A stretch of DNA of 64,000 nt from Apostichopus japonicus (Eukaryota; Echinodermata; Holothuroidea; Aspidochirotida; Stichopodidae): the NCBI RefSeq assembly GCF_037975245.1, contig NC_092565.1:14911499-14975498 (forward strand), in the 5' to 3' direction. Positions within the stretch are counted from its first letter, which is position 1. Each line of letters starts with the position of its first letter. A program made the translations under genes and the position numbers. Below are positions 36,596-51,574 of the stretch, in pieces. The notes beneath the pieces were generated by a model. That model had not been told where the DNA came from. It saw only the letters and a list, made by a program, of their open reading frames with translations, and searched no databases.

Positions 36596-39500
36596 CGTGT
36601 TAGTGGTATCCTGAACATGTCAAGGCGCATTTACACGCATGAAGTTAGAAACTGTTGATATGCACAAAGAAGAACAAGAAGAAGAATGAAGCTGAAGAGC
36701 TGATATTAAATGACTTATTGAGAGGGCGTTGGATTCCATCCCTAATTGTTATCATGATGTTTACTATATGGGGCAATATATTGATCTAGGGTATTAGCAT
36801 TTATAAAACAGTAACACTTTGGTCTGGAGAGACATTCAATCAATAGTCTGTGGGATTATGATTTACAAAGCCTGTCAATTGTCATCAGTTCCATGGTTAT
36901 GGACCTTAATGTCCACCACATTACGTCACAACTAGATGTTATCATATTTATTCAATTTCAACCGATTGTCAATATATCGTCAGAGAGAGTCATGAAGACA
37001 TGCCATCTTGAATTTCCAAGATACAATGGTGCAATGAAAATACCGAAATATGAAAGTATACTTAACCTATAATTATACGTAATTATAAGTAACATAAATG
37101 AAACCATAAACATATAGACTGTTATAGTTACTTTACCGATTCTCACGACCAAAACGATTAACGTCTTAACTTTCCTTTAACAAAAATTTCGTGATTTTAG
37201 CTGTGATGGAAGTCAGAGGAGAGCCTATACTCAGAACCTCGTTTTCCCCGAATTTAAGCTTTGAGATGTTTATAACTTTCAAACAAATGATTGTGATCGG
37301 TTTGTACATGCCATTTGAGCAGTGTGTGTGTGACCGTGTCGTGTATTCTAAGAGCTATTTATAAATATGACATAAAATAAAATCCGTCTGGATTTCCGCG
37401 GTCAATCCCTCAAAGCTTTCAACGAGCTCTTGTTTAATGTACACGGGTGGCTAGCTAAATGTTATCTGAATTTAAATGGATTTGCTCACTAGTCAAACTT
37501 AAAACTCCAAATTCCTTCGGACTATACTTATAATCTTCATCAAAGATTTTGTGAGGGAAAGTGCATGTCTTTCAGAAGTATTCATTTCAAAATAAGCCTA
37601 TACTGGTCATCTATACGCCGGAAGGTTTTTTTCGAAAAATAGAAATTTCGTCTGACTGACAAAAGTCAAGAAGAATAAATTTAGCCACTTGAAGCACAGT
37701 CGAGTTAAAACAAGATTCACATTGAAGATGGACTCTATATATACTTTGTGTATGAAACGTGCCATTACTAACAAATCATACGAGTGCAATTTAACGAAAA
37801 GGCGTTTAACATTTACGTCTTGTTGGTATAACAAATCTCTTTCCATGGGAAGATGGTATAAGTTCGTAGAGTGTGTGGAAGGCCACTGGGGTCATACATT
37901 ATCCATAACATTATACCGATGTGTCATAAATTCTCCCTAATATATACCGGTATAGTGCTTTATCACAGCAACCAATCAGTGAAGTGTCTTTACCCATGTG
38001 ACAATTTCTTTTCTGTCTGTGAGTTCCGGAATCACAGCAATGCTTCAGATTTCATAAATACAAACATGATTAAGCGGAGAGTTAGTTAATTTACAGCTAT
38101 GAACACAAAAGCAATGGAGTTATCCATGCTTTATACAGTGTTGTAACTTTCCATTTATTCCTAAGTGAGTTATCAACGCTTTGATCTGACCTAGAAAACT
38201 TTGTTACAAAGTTAATTTAAATAACCCTGCCTCGAATTGAAATGCCATATAATGCCATAGTCCTTGCGGCGTTGTTGAAATATCAATTCATACATTATTG
38301 GCTATTTCAGGGACATTTAGCTTTCATTCAGCGAATTGGAATGTTATACGATAACCGAATGTAGGAAATTCACGTTAAAAGCATATTTAAGGGATCTATG
38401 GTCTTCTTCGGAAAAGGAATGCTGTACATATGTATTGTTCATCATGGGACGAACAATCAGTGTGCAGGCCGGACGGGCATGATCATAAGAAAACCAATTG
38501 TGCTAGTTAGTCAATATCTTCAATTCCTCCATCGTAATTCCAAATACAGCCACAACACTATACTCTCCACCTCTTTCAGTGCCCCCCTCCCTACCCCCTG
38601 TGGTTCGATGGTAAGGGGGTCTGCAGTGGGGTCTTCCCCTCCTTGCGTTTATATTGCCGATGTAATTTTGGTTAGTTCTCTCTCTTTTTATTCATTTTTA
38701 ATTCTATCCCAAATTGTTTTCTTTACCTCGATAGTCTCCTCCAATCGTGTATTTTATTGTCTTATCCGTCGACTCTCTATAGTGAATCTTCTAATGTTGT
38801 TGTTTCTCACTCTTATATATTGTTTTTATCTGAAAAGATATTGATCGAAATACAAATTGAATTGCATTTGAAAGTATTTCATCTGGAGTAAATGTTCTAC
38901 AGTAGTGTAAATCATCCATGGGGATACTCTTTCAGGGAGGATATTCTACACTGTCGAAAAAAAGGTTTGGTTTTTACTTAACTTGAGTTTCGTCGGTATT
39001 ATTAAGCAGAATTCGAAAAGGGGCTCAGAGTTGAGTGGGCCTTAAAAACGCTCTGGAATAAAACGTAGAGAATATGAATGAAAACTGGTTACTTCAAAAC
39101 TTTCGGAAAAGGGTAGAAATTATTTAAGTTTGAATAAAGTAATGTTTACTTACCTTGTAGTGAGAAACACGGTATGTACCATACATAAGAGTTAATACGT
39201 TTATATGCGGATCCTCTCATAATAACTTAAAAGCGTTCATTTGCTGTCAATAACCCGGTCCATTCGAATCTATGACGTTATCTACAGTATATGGTTATAT
39301 ATAGGAAGTGCAATGTAACATTTTAGTGGTATGTTTTTGTTTTCTTATCACGAAAAGTTACACCCGAAAGGATATTAATACCATAATTTTAAGAGAAAGC
39401 TCCAATGTGAAAGTAAAATGATTTCCAAACAATAACTTTTCGTTGAAATTGTAATCTACCGGCGCCAGTGCATAAATGCCAAAATGGTTTAATTGCAACT

Positions 39501-42500
39501 AAAATTTTTTTTTTAAGGTTTTGGTGTCATTTTGGTTTAACTTGTATTAAGGAAAAACTTAGCAGACATATTTTCCAGTGGATTTGTCAGCTGGGAGAGA
39601 TGTCACATCCCGTTTAAGGATATATGCCAGGACATCTGCCTATATCCTTGTCTGGCTGTTTTTAACCTGTACAAGTTTATTTTTTTATTCTCTTCAAGAA
39701 TTTTACGGATTTTCAGTATGGGCAATAAAAGCTTAATATACCTCCGTGTGAAACATTCAGAACCTCTGTTGTCTCAAAGTTTCAAAGGTTATATACTTAA
39801 TGGAGTTATGGGTATAAAGCACAGGTTTATATTCGAAGAGTTGTGTCACCTGCCATTAAGACGTAAACTCCATATTAAGTGAAAAGAAATATCAGAGACC
39901 TTTATCGTATAGACCAGTTATTAATTAATTAATAAAATTTAACTCTGCGGACTATACCTCCATCCACGTGCCTTTAATGCCTCCCACTATACCCACCGGT
40001 GTTTCTCTTCCCGTGCTCATTTCCCATCACTCATTACTTAAAGGATGACTTTAAGAAGAAATTAATTTTGATATGTTGTAGTTAGTTGTTTTGTTTTGAG
40101 AAATGATGTATCAACTTCTTTGGCTCATCAATGCAAGTGGCTGAAATATTTAGTCTAAACACACGTATATACAATCCGTTACTCAGACGCAACACAAAAC
40201 TCAGTGAGAAAACTTTCATGGTCTGAAATGACATGATCAAGGTGCAGTACAAATTTACTTGTATATCATCCAGGGGCTCTGTTATTTATATGAAATTTTA
40301 AAAAAAAAACAAGGTTTGGTTGAGTTATAAGAATTTATAAACAAAGGATTAACATTAAATTTTAAGCCCGCATTTTGTTGAGCCGATATCGTCAATTTAG
40401 CTTTAAATGAGCAATCCCGAGAATCTCGTGAAAGCCAGAATAGTCATAGAAACATTACTAGAATCCATTTTCATTTCTTGGTTTGTTTTTATTTCCGAAA
40501 CGAAAGTTAACAAACATTCCTTAGCTTTCATATCTATATATCATAATGAATGATATCAGAGGTTTACATTATCTTCGTGTAGTATGTTGCACGCTGACGG
40601 GATGAAATAGAATTGACATGATTGGCGATTTTGATCGCAACATAACTTGGGAGGGGGGGGGGGAGGTTCTAAGCAAAGGAATATTAAAGTGCGTCTAGCA
40701 ACGTATCAAGTAATACATAAAACAGTGGCTTGGTACACAAAATGGTGTGATTCAAATTTACTATTAAGGTATAATGCAATGGACATACTGCAGGTTTACC
40801 CATCAACCCATCCACCCCCCACCCCCACCCCATGCGGACTTCCTATGAGTAATAGTAGTGTTGACCAAGGAACCGAATTAAACAAGTGTATCACTATATA
40901 AATGTTACGTTATCGACTAACGTAACGTACACTGGCACTAAAACGACATTTTCAAGCAAACAAACACCGGTGCTTGTTTTGCGGGGTAGGGGAGGGTTTT
41001 CTAGTAACGTCACAAAACGAATTTTTAACCTTAAGTAGCAGAGTGTTGGAATATTGAATTTCAAATTAGTATTTCTGGAATGAAAATCTGAACAAACAAA
41101 CAAACCAAAGAAACAAACCTTTACGGTTAATACAATGATTGAAAACTTGGAATTAAGTAGCTGAAAAGGTTATGATACACATCTATATTTATAGACATAT
41201 TATGTAAATATCCCAAATAAAAGCTTCGAGGAAAAAAATGGCAAACGAATCACCGTTATTGATCTGTTTTCTTATTATTGAAAAGATGAGTCAGTTGTAC
41301 GCATATTGTTTACTGTGGACACAGATCAGATAACCTCCGAAATCCGGGTTATAAGGTTTTATACTGAAGGCCGGATATATTTCCCCTCTGTTTGTTATTT
41401 TCCTATACTTGTGGTGCATTTGATACTTTATTTTACATGTATTGGTACCATGCATGTGTCATACAACTTAACTAAAGCTTCTTTTCAATCAATTTGAACC
41501 GACTTATTCATTTGGCTCCTATTCTGACGTCAGATTGGTCACGCTCTGTTAGTATCATTGTTGTCGTAGTTTGGGGGCATACTAAAGTTTTGCTAGCTTT
41601 CGTTATAGCATGGAGCTATCTGATTATAGCTCCATGGTTATAGCATGGAGCTATAAACAGAGCTCCGTGGTTATAGGCAGACCTTACCTCGCCGCTTTTG
41701 CAGCGTTGCGGTTCAGTTTACCATGTCTAAGTTCATACAGTGTGCCAAACAAACCAAAATAAGGCATGCGGATAAATAGTTGGTACATAGGTTCAATGTG
41801 TGACCTAAAAAAGAAGAGCAAATTTGCCGGATTTTTTGTGTACCAAACACCTCGTTAAATGTATAGGAAAATTATATTTTCACTGCCGTTTTAGCTAATC
41901 CTACCAAACCGAAGTTTTGGGGCATTTAGTTATCAGGAAACGAGCTATGTGAAGTTATTTGGGCGTTCAAGATGGTGCGGTATTTCTTTTGAAAAAAGGG
42001 ACTGCGTAATTTTCATGCGAACAAAGTTGAGAGCGTATAATTATGAAGGTGGCCTTCATTTTCCAAATAAACAGTTTTTCATTCAAAAGAACCTCAAGAT
42101 CATTTGATTGATAATATCAGTAACTGCAATAAAATTAAAGAAACGTATTTGGTGAGATTTCATTGGCAGTATGTACCGTGCAGCCATGCTAATCATCATT
42201 CATGGTTGTAAATGTAGTAGTTAATTTCACACATGAAGTGCACTGAACTTTTTAGTATACGAGCCAGGTCAAGTTAAGCGACTATCTGCGTAGTCGTCAG
42301 TTTTTGTAGACCTATTCATGAACAATTTTCACAGCCCTGACATGAACAAGGAAGTTGTTAATGTTGATTGGTGTGAAGGCGTGGGCCGCCATTTAGGTCA
42401 TACATATATATATATTTCGAGATCCAGCTTTAGGAATCGCAAATGATTTCGAGTTGGTTAGCATCATGTTTGATCTCTAAAGTAAAGCAAATATGTCACC

Positions 42501-42552
42501 CAAAACAGAACTAGTATTGTTCGATACAGGTGACAAACGCCTACAGTTTCAA
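36596..42552. other. Non-coding DNA
   Basis: No supported exon across about 6 kb. Poly-G lies at 40651-40662. A cluster of CATGGAGCTAT inverted motifs lies at 41603-41680. An open stretch at 38398-38844 has low-complexity T-rich content and no family resemblance. Confidence 0.4.
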
Positions 42553-42553
42553 C

Positions 42554-42711
<158 letters not shown>

Positions 42712-44185
42712 GTTTAGGGGTTAATATAAGATAATAATAGGGTTTATAAATTTAAGGCATTATTTGAAATGTTCCTTTGGCCTTCAACATTCATTTGTAC
42801 TCTTGTTAACTTGTACACAGCTACTCATTTCTTTAAAGTTAACACCAAGCAAAGAAAACATTTACTATTGTGGTTTATGAGGGACATGGTAAAAATGAAT
42901 GTCGACGATTTCAATTTTTCAATGACGTAATTATGACGGTTAAATCTCGCGATGTTTCGAGATTTAAAATCGGCTATTAAAGTCGACATTTCGGCTTTTC
43001 TAAGTTAATTTTTATTTTAAAATGTCCCTAATGAAGCACCGTAATTAACAAATAGCAGTGACAATAAATTCCATTTCTGTGTTTCAACTTGGAGCATGGG
43101 CTATTTTATGAACGACTTATGCGCATGCGTTCAAGTATAATAGCTTCTGATCGAACGGTTTGCCTGTTCGTAATAACGAAATGATAGTCCTTTTTTCTCC
43201 TCTTATTTAGTAATTATTCCTGTTGACGTATTTCATGACTCCTCTTTATAATATTTTATTTGTCCTGGAATGAATAAATAAATAATAAATTCTGTTTGTG
43301 GAATGTCTGTCCTCTCCCTATTTTTCAAAATGGTCAGAATTTAATACTATTATGGCCAAATTCTTAGGATTTCTTTTTTTTTTTGGGGGGGGGGTGGTTA
43401 GGGGTGTGATCTTTGTTTTGATACTGATTTTAATACCTTGGATATATGTCTATCGTGTTTCCGTAATGTTCTGAACTTGTGAACTTGTGCCATGTGTTGA
43501 TTTTTTAAACTGGTGGGATTTTTTTTTTTTTTTAAAGAGTGGGAATTGCTTTCTGGTAAATTCCTTACACCAATTATTTGACTGCAACAATGCATGTGTG
43601 GTTTTTATAGCTTTTATCTCATTTATGTCAACTTGACACTTCCGGCGTTTTCCGAAATGCTTAGAAATTCCATTTCCTTTCATTAGTGTAAACAATAGGA
43701 ACATTGTAGTAGCGTTATATTTTTGCTTTTTACAATTTCAATTGTAATCTTAGTGACAAGAATTCTCTATTTCTTTGTCAACCAAGTTGGAATAAGCCAA
43801 TTGCTTTTCAGCATTGGATCATTTGTGGAATTTCGTTCATCAATGACTTGTTGGACAATGATGTTGCCTTTTACAAAATTTGATCATTTGATTGAGAAAT
43901 TTTCGTTGAACTACTCATTTTTGTGGAGTATCAAGGCGTAATAAATGCTATTAAATCTACTTGGAATAAGGTCATCAATAACATTGATCAAATGTTTGTA
44001 TATAATCCTACTAACATTTTGTATATTATAATACTGACTTGATGGTTATTTTACATGTACGTTAGTTCACACCAAGTAAGTTAAAGCTGTTTGCAGCCCG
44101 AGTAAGTTATTTAAATTGCGGTGAGACGTTTTACATCACAAATGAGTCTTGGAAATTATACTGTTCCATCCCTTCAATTCATGTG
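42712..44185. other. Non-coding DNA
   Basis: Homopolymer T then G runs lie at 43373-43393 and a poly-T at 43519-43532. No gene was recognised. Confidence 0.4.
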
Positions 44186-44737
44186 GTAAACTTAAATATT
44201 GACTCTAAGTGATTATTTCTCTGCTATATTAATATAGCGTATACGTTACTAAGATAAACCTAAATAGTTACTTCACGTGACTAAAGCGTACTGTTACCTA
44301 GATAAATTTAAATAGTTACTCCACGTGACTAAAGCGTACTGTTACCTAGATAAATTTAAATAGTTACTCCACGTGACTATAGCGTACTGTTACCTAGATA
44401 AACTTAAATATTGACTTTTAAGTAATTATTAGTCTACGTGAATATAGCATACTGTTACCAAGATAAACTTAAATATTGACTCTAAGTAATTAGTAGTCTA
44501 CGTGACTATAGCGTACAGTTACCTATAGATAAACCTAAATAGTTACTCCACGTGACCACAGCGTACTGTTACCAAGATAAACTTAAAATATTGACTCTAA
44601 GTAATTATTAGTCTACGTGACTAGAGCGTACTGTTACTAAGATAAACCTAAATAGTTACTCTAAGTTTATTATTACTCCACGTGACTATATCGTAGGCAT
44701 GCTGTTACCTATAGATGACTATATCGTACTGTTGGTA
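44186..44737 (+). repeat. 48-60 bp minisatellite
   Basis: The core units are GCGTACTGTTACC, AGATAAA, TTAAATAGTTACTCC and ACGTGACTA. Copies are 48 bp, or about 60 bp when a TAAGTAATTATTAGT insert is present. Roughly ten copies, with the long and short forms interspersed. Confidence 0.93.
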
Positions 44738-46602
44738 AAGGGAGTGCAAAACTATATTCATTTGCAACGGTGTACGATCTAATATTAAAATAATAAATAA
44801 ATATAATAGTGACTGTAACTACTTCAGTCCATCGTGACTGTGAATTGTGGAAATTGAACACCACTTTAGCCACATTACCCATTTTTTCCTCCAGATATTA
44901 ATTCACGTACCAAGAAATTGGCCAGTAGCCTACCGGGTTTCATTGAGTTCAGTCTCAAATTGATAAAGCAGTATATATAGGTCGACGCATATTTGTATTT
45001 TCATTTAATATGGACAATAGAGCCGATGTCTTTAAATTCTCGACTAAATAGACCACACAATATAGCCTTTGCACATTTCATTATAGAATAGTCGTATACT
45101 AACGTCACGTCGAGGACTTACATACAAATTTGTCTCCTGTGTGTACGCTAACAAACCATAATGATGACATCAATGAAGTAATTGTTGACCAGTTGTTACT
45201 TTGTGTTTCTATTGGCTTGACCTACTGGTGCGTAGTATACCACGTCAAACTAGAAGATCGCGCAATTAGCTTCAGAGATGCCGATGTAATTATAACCTCT
45301 TATGGTTATTTTTAAACCAATATGTTTTTGTTCAAAATATCGACCCAGTACCGTTAAAACCATCCGCTTTCATGAAAGGACACAAACGGTCTTAGTGTAG
45401 GTATATATAGACATGTGCCACTGTGTTTGTGTTATATGTCACCATATTGCCTTTGGGCTATAAGATCATGTGTAGTGTCTATTCCATATTCAAGCGACTC
45501 GTGATACACATTTGACATAATTTAACATAACATTATCAAAAGCATGCGATTACCGTCTCGATGTAAGAGAACTGGGACAGAGAGTGGATCAGTTCAGCCT
45601 TTTTTTTTGCTTGCTCGTGCCCATGCTTAATCTTGGGTGACCTTTCTTGTAAAAAAAAAATAGTTCCATTAAACACTTTAACTAAAGTTGTTGACATTAG
45701 TCCAAGAATATGCACACGTCGGTCAAAACAATTTAAACAAGCCCATTGTTTCTCATACATTTAAAAAAAAAAATGAGTGCAGGGAACCAACTTGACTCCT
45801 GGAAAGCCCATCTAATTCTCTTGTGGAGGAACTTATACTTCAATCGCCAAATAGTATACGAATGATGGAAATATTGATATCATTGCTGTTTCTAAACATT
45901 AATGTAAGTTTTCGGGGCATATTTTGCTTTTTGCATGTCTTTTCAAGGTTACAATGCTCAAGATGGTATACATGATGTAATGATGACGTCAAGAAAGAGC
46001 ATGATATATAGGCCTAGTATAATTTTCATTAAGCAATAGTAATCATGGTACACGGGACTAAGTAGTTATAGGGGCCTATACTAACAATGTGTGAATATAT
46101 CACCCGGCCATCCTGTAAGCAAACGACTCCAGCCCAGGGTAACATGCAGGGGCACTTTATGACGGTAGTTGAGGGCTTTAGTCGTGTGGTACGCTTGTCA
46201 CTCAACATTTACTTTACTCAACACAAAATATAGGTATACATTTCGTGAAAATAGTTTAGCCAACATCATAACATGGCAGTTCTTTGCACTAATCTTGTAT
46301 ACAATTGCTGAAATTAATTCAATAACTTGTTTGGTGTTAAAGATCTTCGGTTAATCTTTTGATAATGCTTTCAACCAATTTACCGAATGTCTCAGTCATT
46401 CAGAGGGCTCTAGTGTGACAGAATAGAATCTCACCTGGACTATTCTATCTTCAACTAAAATTATATGGCAGAAACCTATGTAGGGATGAATTCTATACAT
46501 GTGGTCAAAATTCACCTCTAACAAGCATAGGACTGCAACGAAAAAGTAATATTCTGTTGATATGTAAATTCTGCTTGCTACAACTTCAGGCACGATTCTC
46601 TA
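44738..46602. other. Non-coding DNA
   Basis: No gene or element end was recognised. Poly-A/T runs lie near 45601, 45651 and 45763. Confidence 0.4.
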
Positions 46603-46725
46603 CCCTATCAGGGGCGTATCCAGGATTTTCTAACCCGGGGGCGCGAATTACTATCTAAGCGGAGCGCCACCATCGGTTGGCGCGGAGCGTACAAGAAAAT
46701 TTCTGGTATTGATATAGTCTATATA
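46603..46725 (+). mobile_element. Partial GGGGCGTATCCAGG-type element end
   Basis: CAGGGGCGTATCCAGGATTT resembles a transposon terminus of the same style as the adjacent MITE. The body is short and no matching right end was found. Confidence 0.4.
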
Positions 46726-47104
46726 TGAGTACACTCAGTGGCGTAGGAAGGTACTTTTGAGTGGGGGGCTGAAAACTGATGGTCGGCCTGGGGGAGGGGT
46801 CCCTTTGGATTTTGTTTGCATTTTCAGGTGGCCTCAGATGCAATTTGGTGCAATATAGCACACTTCAACACCCACTCCATTTTGTTAAATTATTTTTGTA
46901 TTTTCACCTGGCCTTAGATGCAATTTGGTGCTCCAAATGAGATTTTTTTTCTCATTTGGAAATGAAAAAGGGGTTTTCTGACTTGCGAACCGGAGGGGGG
47001 GGGGGGGGGGCAGAATGATACTTCCGCCCCTCCACATTTTTCACTGGGGGGGGGGGCTGGCGCCCCCCCCCAGCCCCCCGGTTCCTACGCCCTTGAGTAC
47101 ACTC
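46726..47104 (+). mobile_element. 357-bp TIR MITE with 11-bp target duplication
   Basis: TGAGTACACTC at 46726-46736 and 47094-47104 is an exact target site duplication. The element between starts AGTGGCGTAGGAAGG and ends, reverse-complemented, AGGGCGTAGGAACCGG. It contains long G runs (46987-47003; 47045-47056) and no coding sequence. An 11-bp duplication is within the range of Mutator-like transposases, but the class is inferred. Confidence 0.85.
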
Positions 47105-47510
47105 TCCCCTCGGTGATTTTGCCCTATACTTTAAAACATCTCACACTGTCGTTACAGACATATTAGTATAGAAAGCCAATGTATTCCTAGTGTATGACGT
47201 GATGTGAAAACAAACTTCACATCTATTGCTAGCTAAATATGTGATACAGGTTATGTGGTTGTATATATACATGAGAAAACAAACAATAAGTTTTTCTTGA
47301 CGGTGTGCAATGACTCAATCAATAGTTCATTGAACGGTTTTCCTATGGAAGTGTTCAATGGTGCTTGTCCACTATAGTATTTGCCAAATATAAAACAAAC
47401 AAAGGCCTCATATGTTGCATATGGATCATAAATATATGCCATACACTTGCAGTTTGATATCCTTATCCAGAGGCATGACCAGATTATAGCAAATATTATC
47501 AATACGACCG

Positions 47511-47874
47511 TAAAGATCTGCTTTATCAGTGCATGGCTCCTATTATAGCACGATATAGCTAGGAAAGTTTTGTGATTACGTAATCGACCTGTCACGGTTG
47601 TAAATCGACCTCAGGCTGTAGCTTCCATATAGCTTCTTAACACCATTAGGCTCTTTGTGTAAACACTGTGTGGAAATATGTTCATGTCTACAGTGTAGTT
47701 AATCATACAGCGTTCACACAAAGACCTCATGTAATAAAAAATATATGTAGCAGGCGTTGCAGACTAATTGGTAAAAAGAGGTCATTTACGACCAAGGCAG
47801 GTCCGATTACGTAATCTCAAGAAACTTTTCCATGATAGCGTGCTATAGTTGGGGTGTATACAGCAGACCTTTAA
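47511..47874 (+). mobile_element. ~360-bp TIR MITE, copy 2
   Basis: Same family as 18471-18792, in the same orientation. The ends are AAGATCTGCT and CAGACCTT, each next to a TA, which would suit a TA target. The central block CACCATTAGGCTCTTTGTGT is nearly unchanged between copies. It carries extra sequence near 47590-47620 and an 8-base insertion near 47767. Confidence 0.87.
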
Positions 47875-49734
47875 ACATCAGGTATATAGATACGTCACAG
47901 TATATGCCCCTATTGCAACACGGTTTTCTGAAATAAGTTTTATAAAAACCGCGAGCCTTTAATGGTGGGCTGTTTTCATTTCCTTCTCAACTTAACACAT
48001 TATACTGTCTACCAATAAACATAGCCTAATTTGAATGAATTTCTATAAAAAGTGCTGTCATGCAGTAATTTTTCACACTTTCAGTTCGAATACAATTCAT
48101 CATTTTATACTCTTCAAACAATGACAAACCAATAACCATAGTGCTGCACTTTTGACAGTATAAAGACAAAATAATACAAATAAATTTATTTTTTTGTTGA
48201 GCCTCTTTTAATCTGAAAGTACTATCTGTACGAGGCACACATGAAACGCCTAAAGGAAGTAAGTGTGTGCCGTCAGAGTGATAGTAACGTATCCTGTTTC
48301 AGTTGAAAAGAAAGAAAGACAAGCACAAACAAAAACAAAACCAATGTTTTACCAGAATGGTAAGTTAACTGAAATGTACTTTGTGTATGAAGTCATCCTA
48401 TTTTTAGGATTATATATGTTGTATATTGGCGACATGTGTTCATTGCGGATATGAGCCGTTCCAGCGTTTGACAGTCCTTTATTGTGTAATCCTTATGTCG
48501 TGAAATTATAAATGTAGAATCCTGAATAATATTATAGTATAACACCCCCCTCCCAAGCAACTCATGCAAGTTTGCCACTGTCAATAATGCAATAATGAGA
48601 TTAACATAATATAACATTTCTACTCAAAGAATACAATTGGGTTTTATGTTGCTTGGATGTTGAAGTGCGTGGGTTTGAAAGCAACTCAATGAAAACTTCT
48701 TTTGGACCAGTTTACGTCTATCGAAAGTATGACGTCAGAGATCACACCTATACCGACCGTATACATATATTAAGCCCCTGGTTGACCCAACACATTTACC
48801 CATAACTTTACCCACCAATGTTTCTGTATATATAGAAGGGTACTCGTGTCAAATGAAATTGTTTGTTTAACGCTGGAAGTTACTGAGCCGATAGTTCATC
48901 TGTATTCTGTAGTCAGGTAACAATGTTTCCTTTCCAAACAACATTCTAAGTTTAATCGCCAGTCTGCTGAAATATACTACAAATTGAGACATCTTAACAT
49001 AAAAACATTCGCCCATTTAGATATTGACTTATTATTGACACAATATTTAACATGTAAACATGCTAAATTGTCTAACGCTTCAGTTATTGAAATGTCAACT
49101 TCAATATTTATCTCAGTATCACAACTTTTCAACGTCACCAATCAGATATTTTACTTCACTTCTTTCAACGGGTTTTAAAGACAGTTTATAAGATTTGTAA
49201 ATAGCATCGCGTTCATTACGAGGCGTTACTGTGGTTTGACTAACGTAGACAATGATAATGATGCATTATAGTTGATACTTTCCAATGTCAACAATTTATT
49301 AATGATCAATATACATGAAAGTATATGTTAATACTGAAACAAAAGTTAATTTGGATGTTTGTAGATCTATACCAGAGGGATATAATTGTCGTACTTTCGG
49401 AACTTCACTTCACTTTTAGTGATATGTTTTCAAGATAAATAATTTCACTATTTTCGGGGACTTAGATAAACATCATTACATCATCATATAGTGAATGGAT
49501 AAGCCAATAACATGGACGGAGTATGCTATATCAAGGCAGCGTATAGACTATATATGTGTTTATATGGAATATATTATTGTTCACATTAACAAATATCATG
49601 GATAAGTTATATAGAAGGCCTACAACTGTATCAAATCTGGTCCTCAGGAGACAACTTCAAGGTAAGAGTTTGGTTTGATCTATAATGTAGAGTCCTTTCA
49701 AATGGATAAAAGATCATTGACTCCATTGTAACGA
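47875..49734. other. Non-coding DNA
   Basis: No exon, RNA gene or repeat array was recognised. Confidence 0.4.
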
Positions 49735-50395
<661 letters not shown>

Positions 50396-51324
50396 AACGA
50401 TGGGACTGATTAATTAAATTTAAAAATATCATCAATCAAGACGATTATTATGAAGCGTCAATTCATCGTCTATTAAGTTCGTATAATGTTTACTGTTATT
50501 ATGTTGCCATTAAAGTATGGTAAAATGAAATATTGTCTGAAAGAAAATAGTGTGTGTAGCTATATATAGTATAGACTAAACAGGGTGATAATTGAAAAAT
50601 TAGTATAGAACAATATAGTATTAGAACAATGTTGAATGTACACAAACAACTTGAATAAAAGCTTTATAATTGTTGTAGTATAAATATTCAACTGCAATGA
50701 CAGTAAAGTATATTAAAATGTTTTTATTCTTTTCTTAATTTATATTTGCCCTGTCTCTCCAATAACTACTTAACTATATACAGGTATACATGATCGTGAC
50801 CTCCAATATGATTGTTTATTATGCGAACTTTAAGATAAGCAAAATGAATATGGAATAGTTGTACCAGTCGTTTCCTTAATCTAACTAAGATTACTTTCTT
50901 TTGAAATAAAGCAATAGTGTTCCTCTAGAGGGCTTCCTTGTAATTATATGAAACAAGAATAAGAATGTATAATTGTCGGTAGTTTTTATTGTTGAATATT
51001 TACTATAAATTTGGAATTTATCCTCTATTGGTCTATACATATCTTAAAATAGACATTTCAACTTTCTAGTCCCTTCACGGTTCCTGTCAATGATCGATAA
51101 CGTTTCACTCTCGGAGGTAAAGATGAATCACTGATTCGCTTTAGAAAAAAAAAAACATCCCAGAGTGACAACAGTAAAACAGAGATGATGTATATATGTC
51201 GTCATGAGACACATGTTGAAACGGTTCTTTAATACTGTCGTGGTTTTACGCTGAATGATAGGCCATCAAGATGAAGAACCAATATCCGATGCAAGAGCCA
51301 TAAATATCCAATGCAATATGTAAT

Positions 51325-51328
<4 letters not shown>
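50396..51328. other. Non-coding DNA
   Basis: AT-rich sequence with no recognised feature. Confidence 0.4.
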
Positions 51329-51377
<49 letters not shown>

Positions 51378-51447
51378 TACATTTAGATAGTGGTGAGTGA
51401 TTAACCGTTGATTGATTTTATGACCACTAAGATCGAATATATGATGT

Positions 51448-51513
<66 letters not shown>

Positions 51514-51528
51514 GTATATATATATGTG

Positions 51529-51571
<43 letters not shown>
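51329..51571. repeat. Two (AT)n microsatellites
   Basis: Arrays at 51329-51372 and 51454-51571, separated by about 80 bp of complex sequence. The second has GTATATGT interruptions. Confidence 0.96.

Positions 51572-51574
<3 letters not shown>

Noticed and set aside
38398-38844. 148-codon plus-strand open frame
   Set aside because: Composition follows T-rich DNA, it has no recognised domain and no flanking splice context was convincing.
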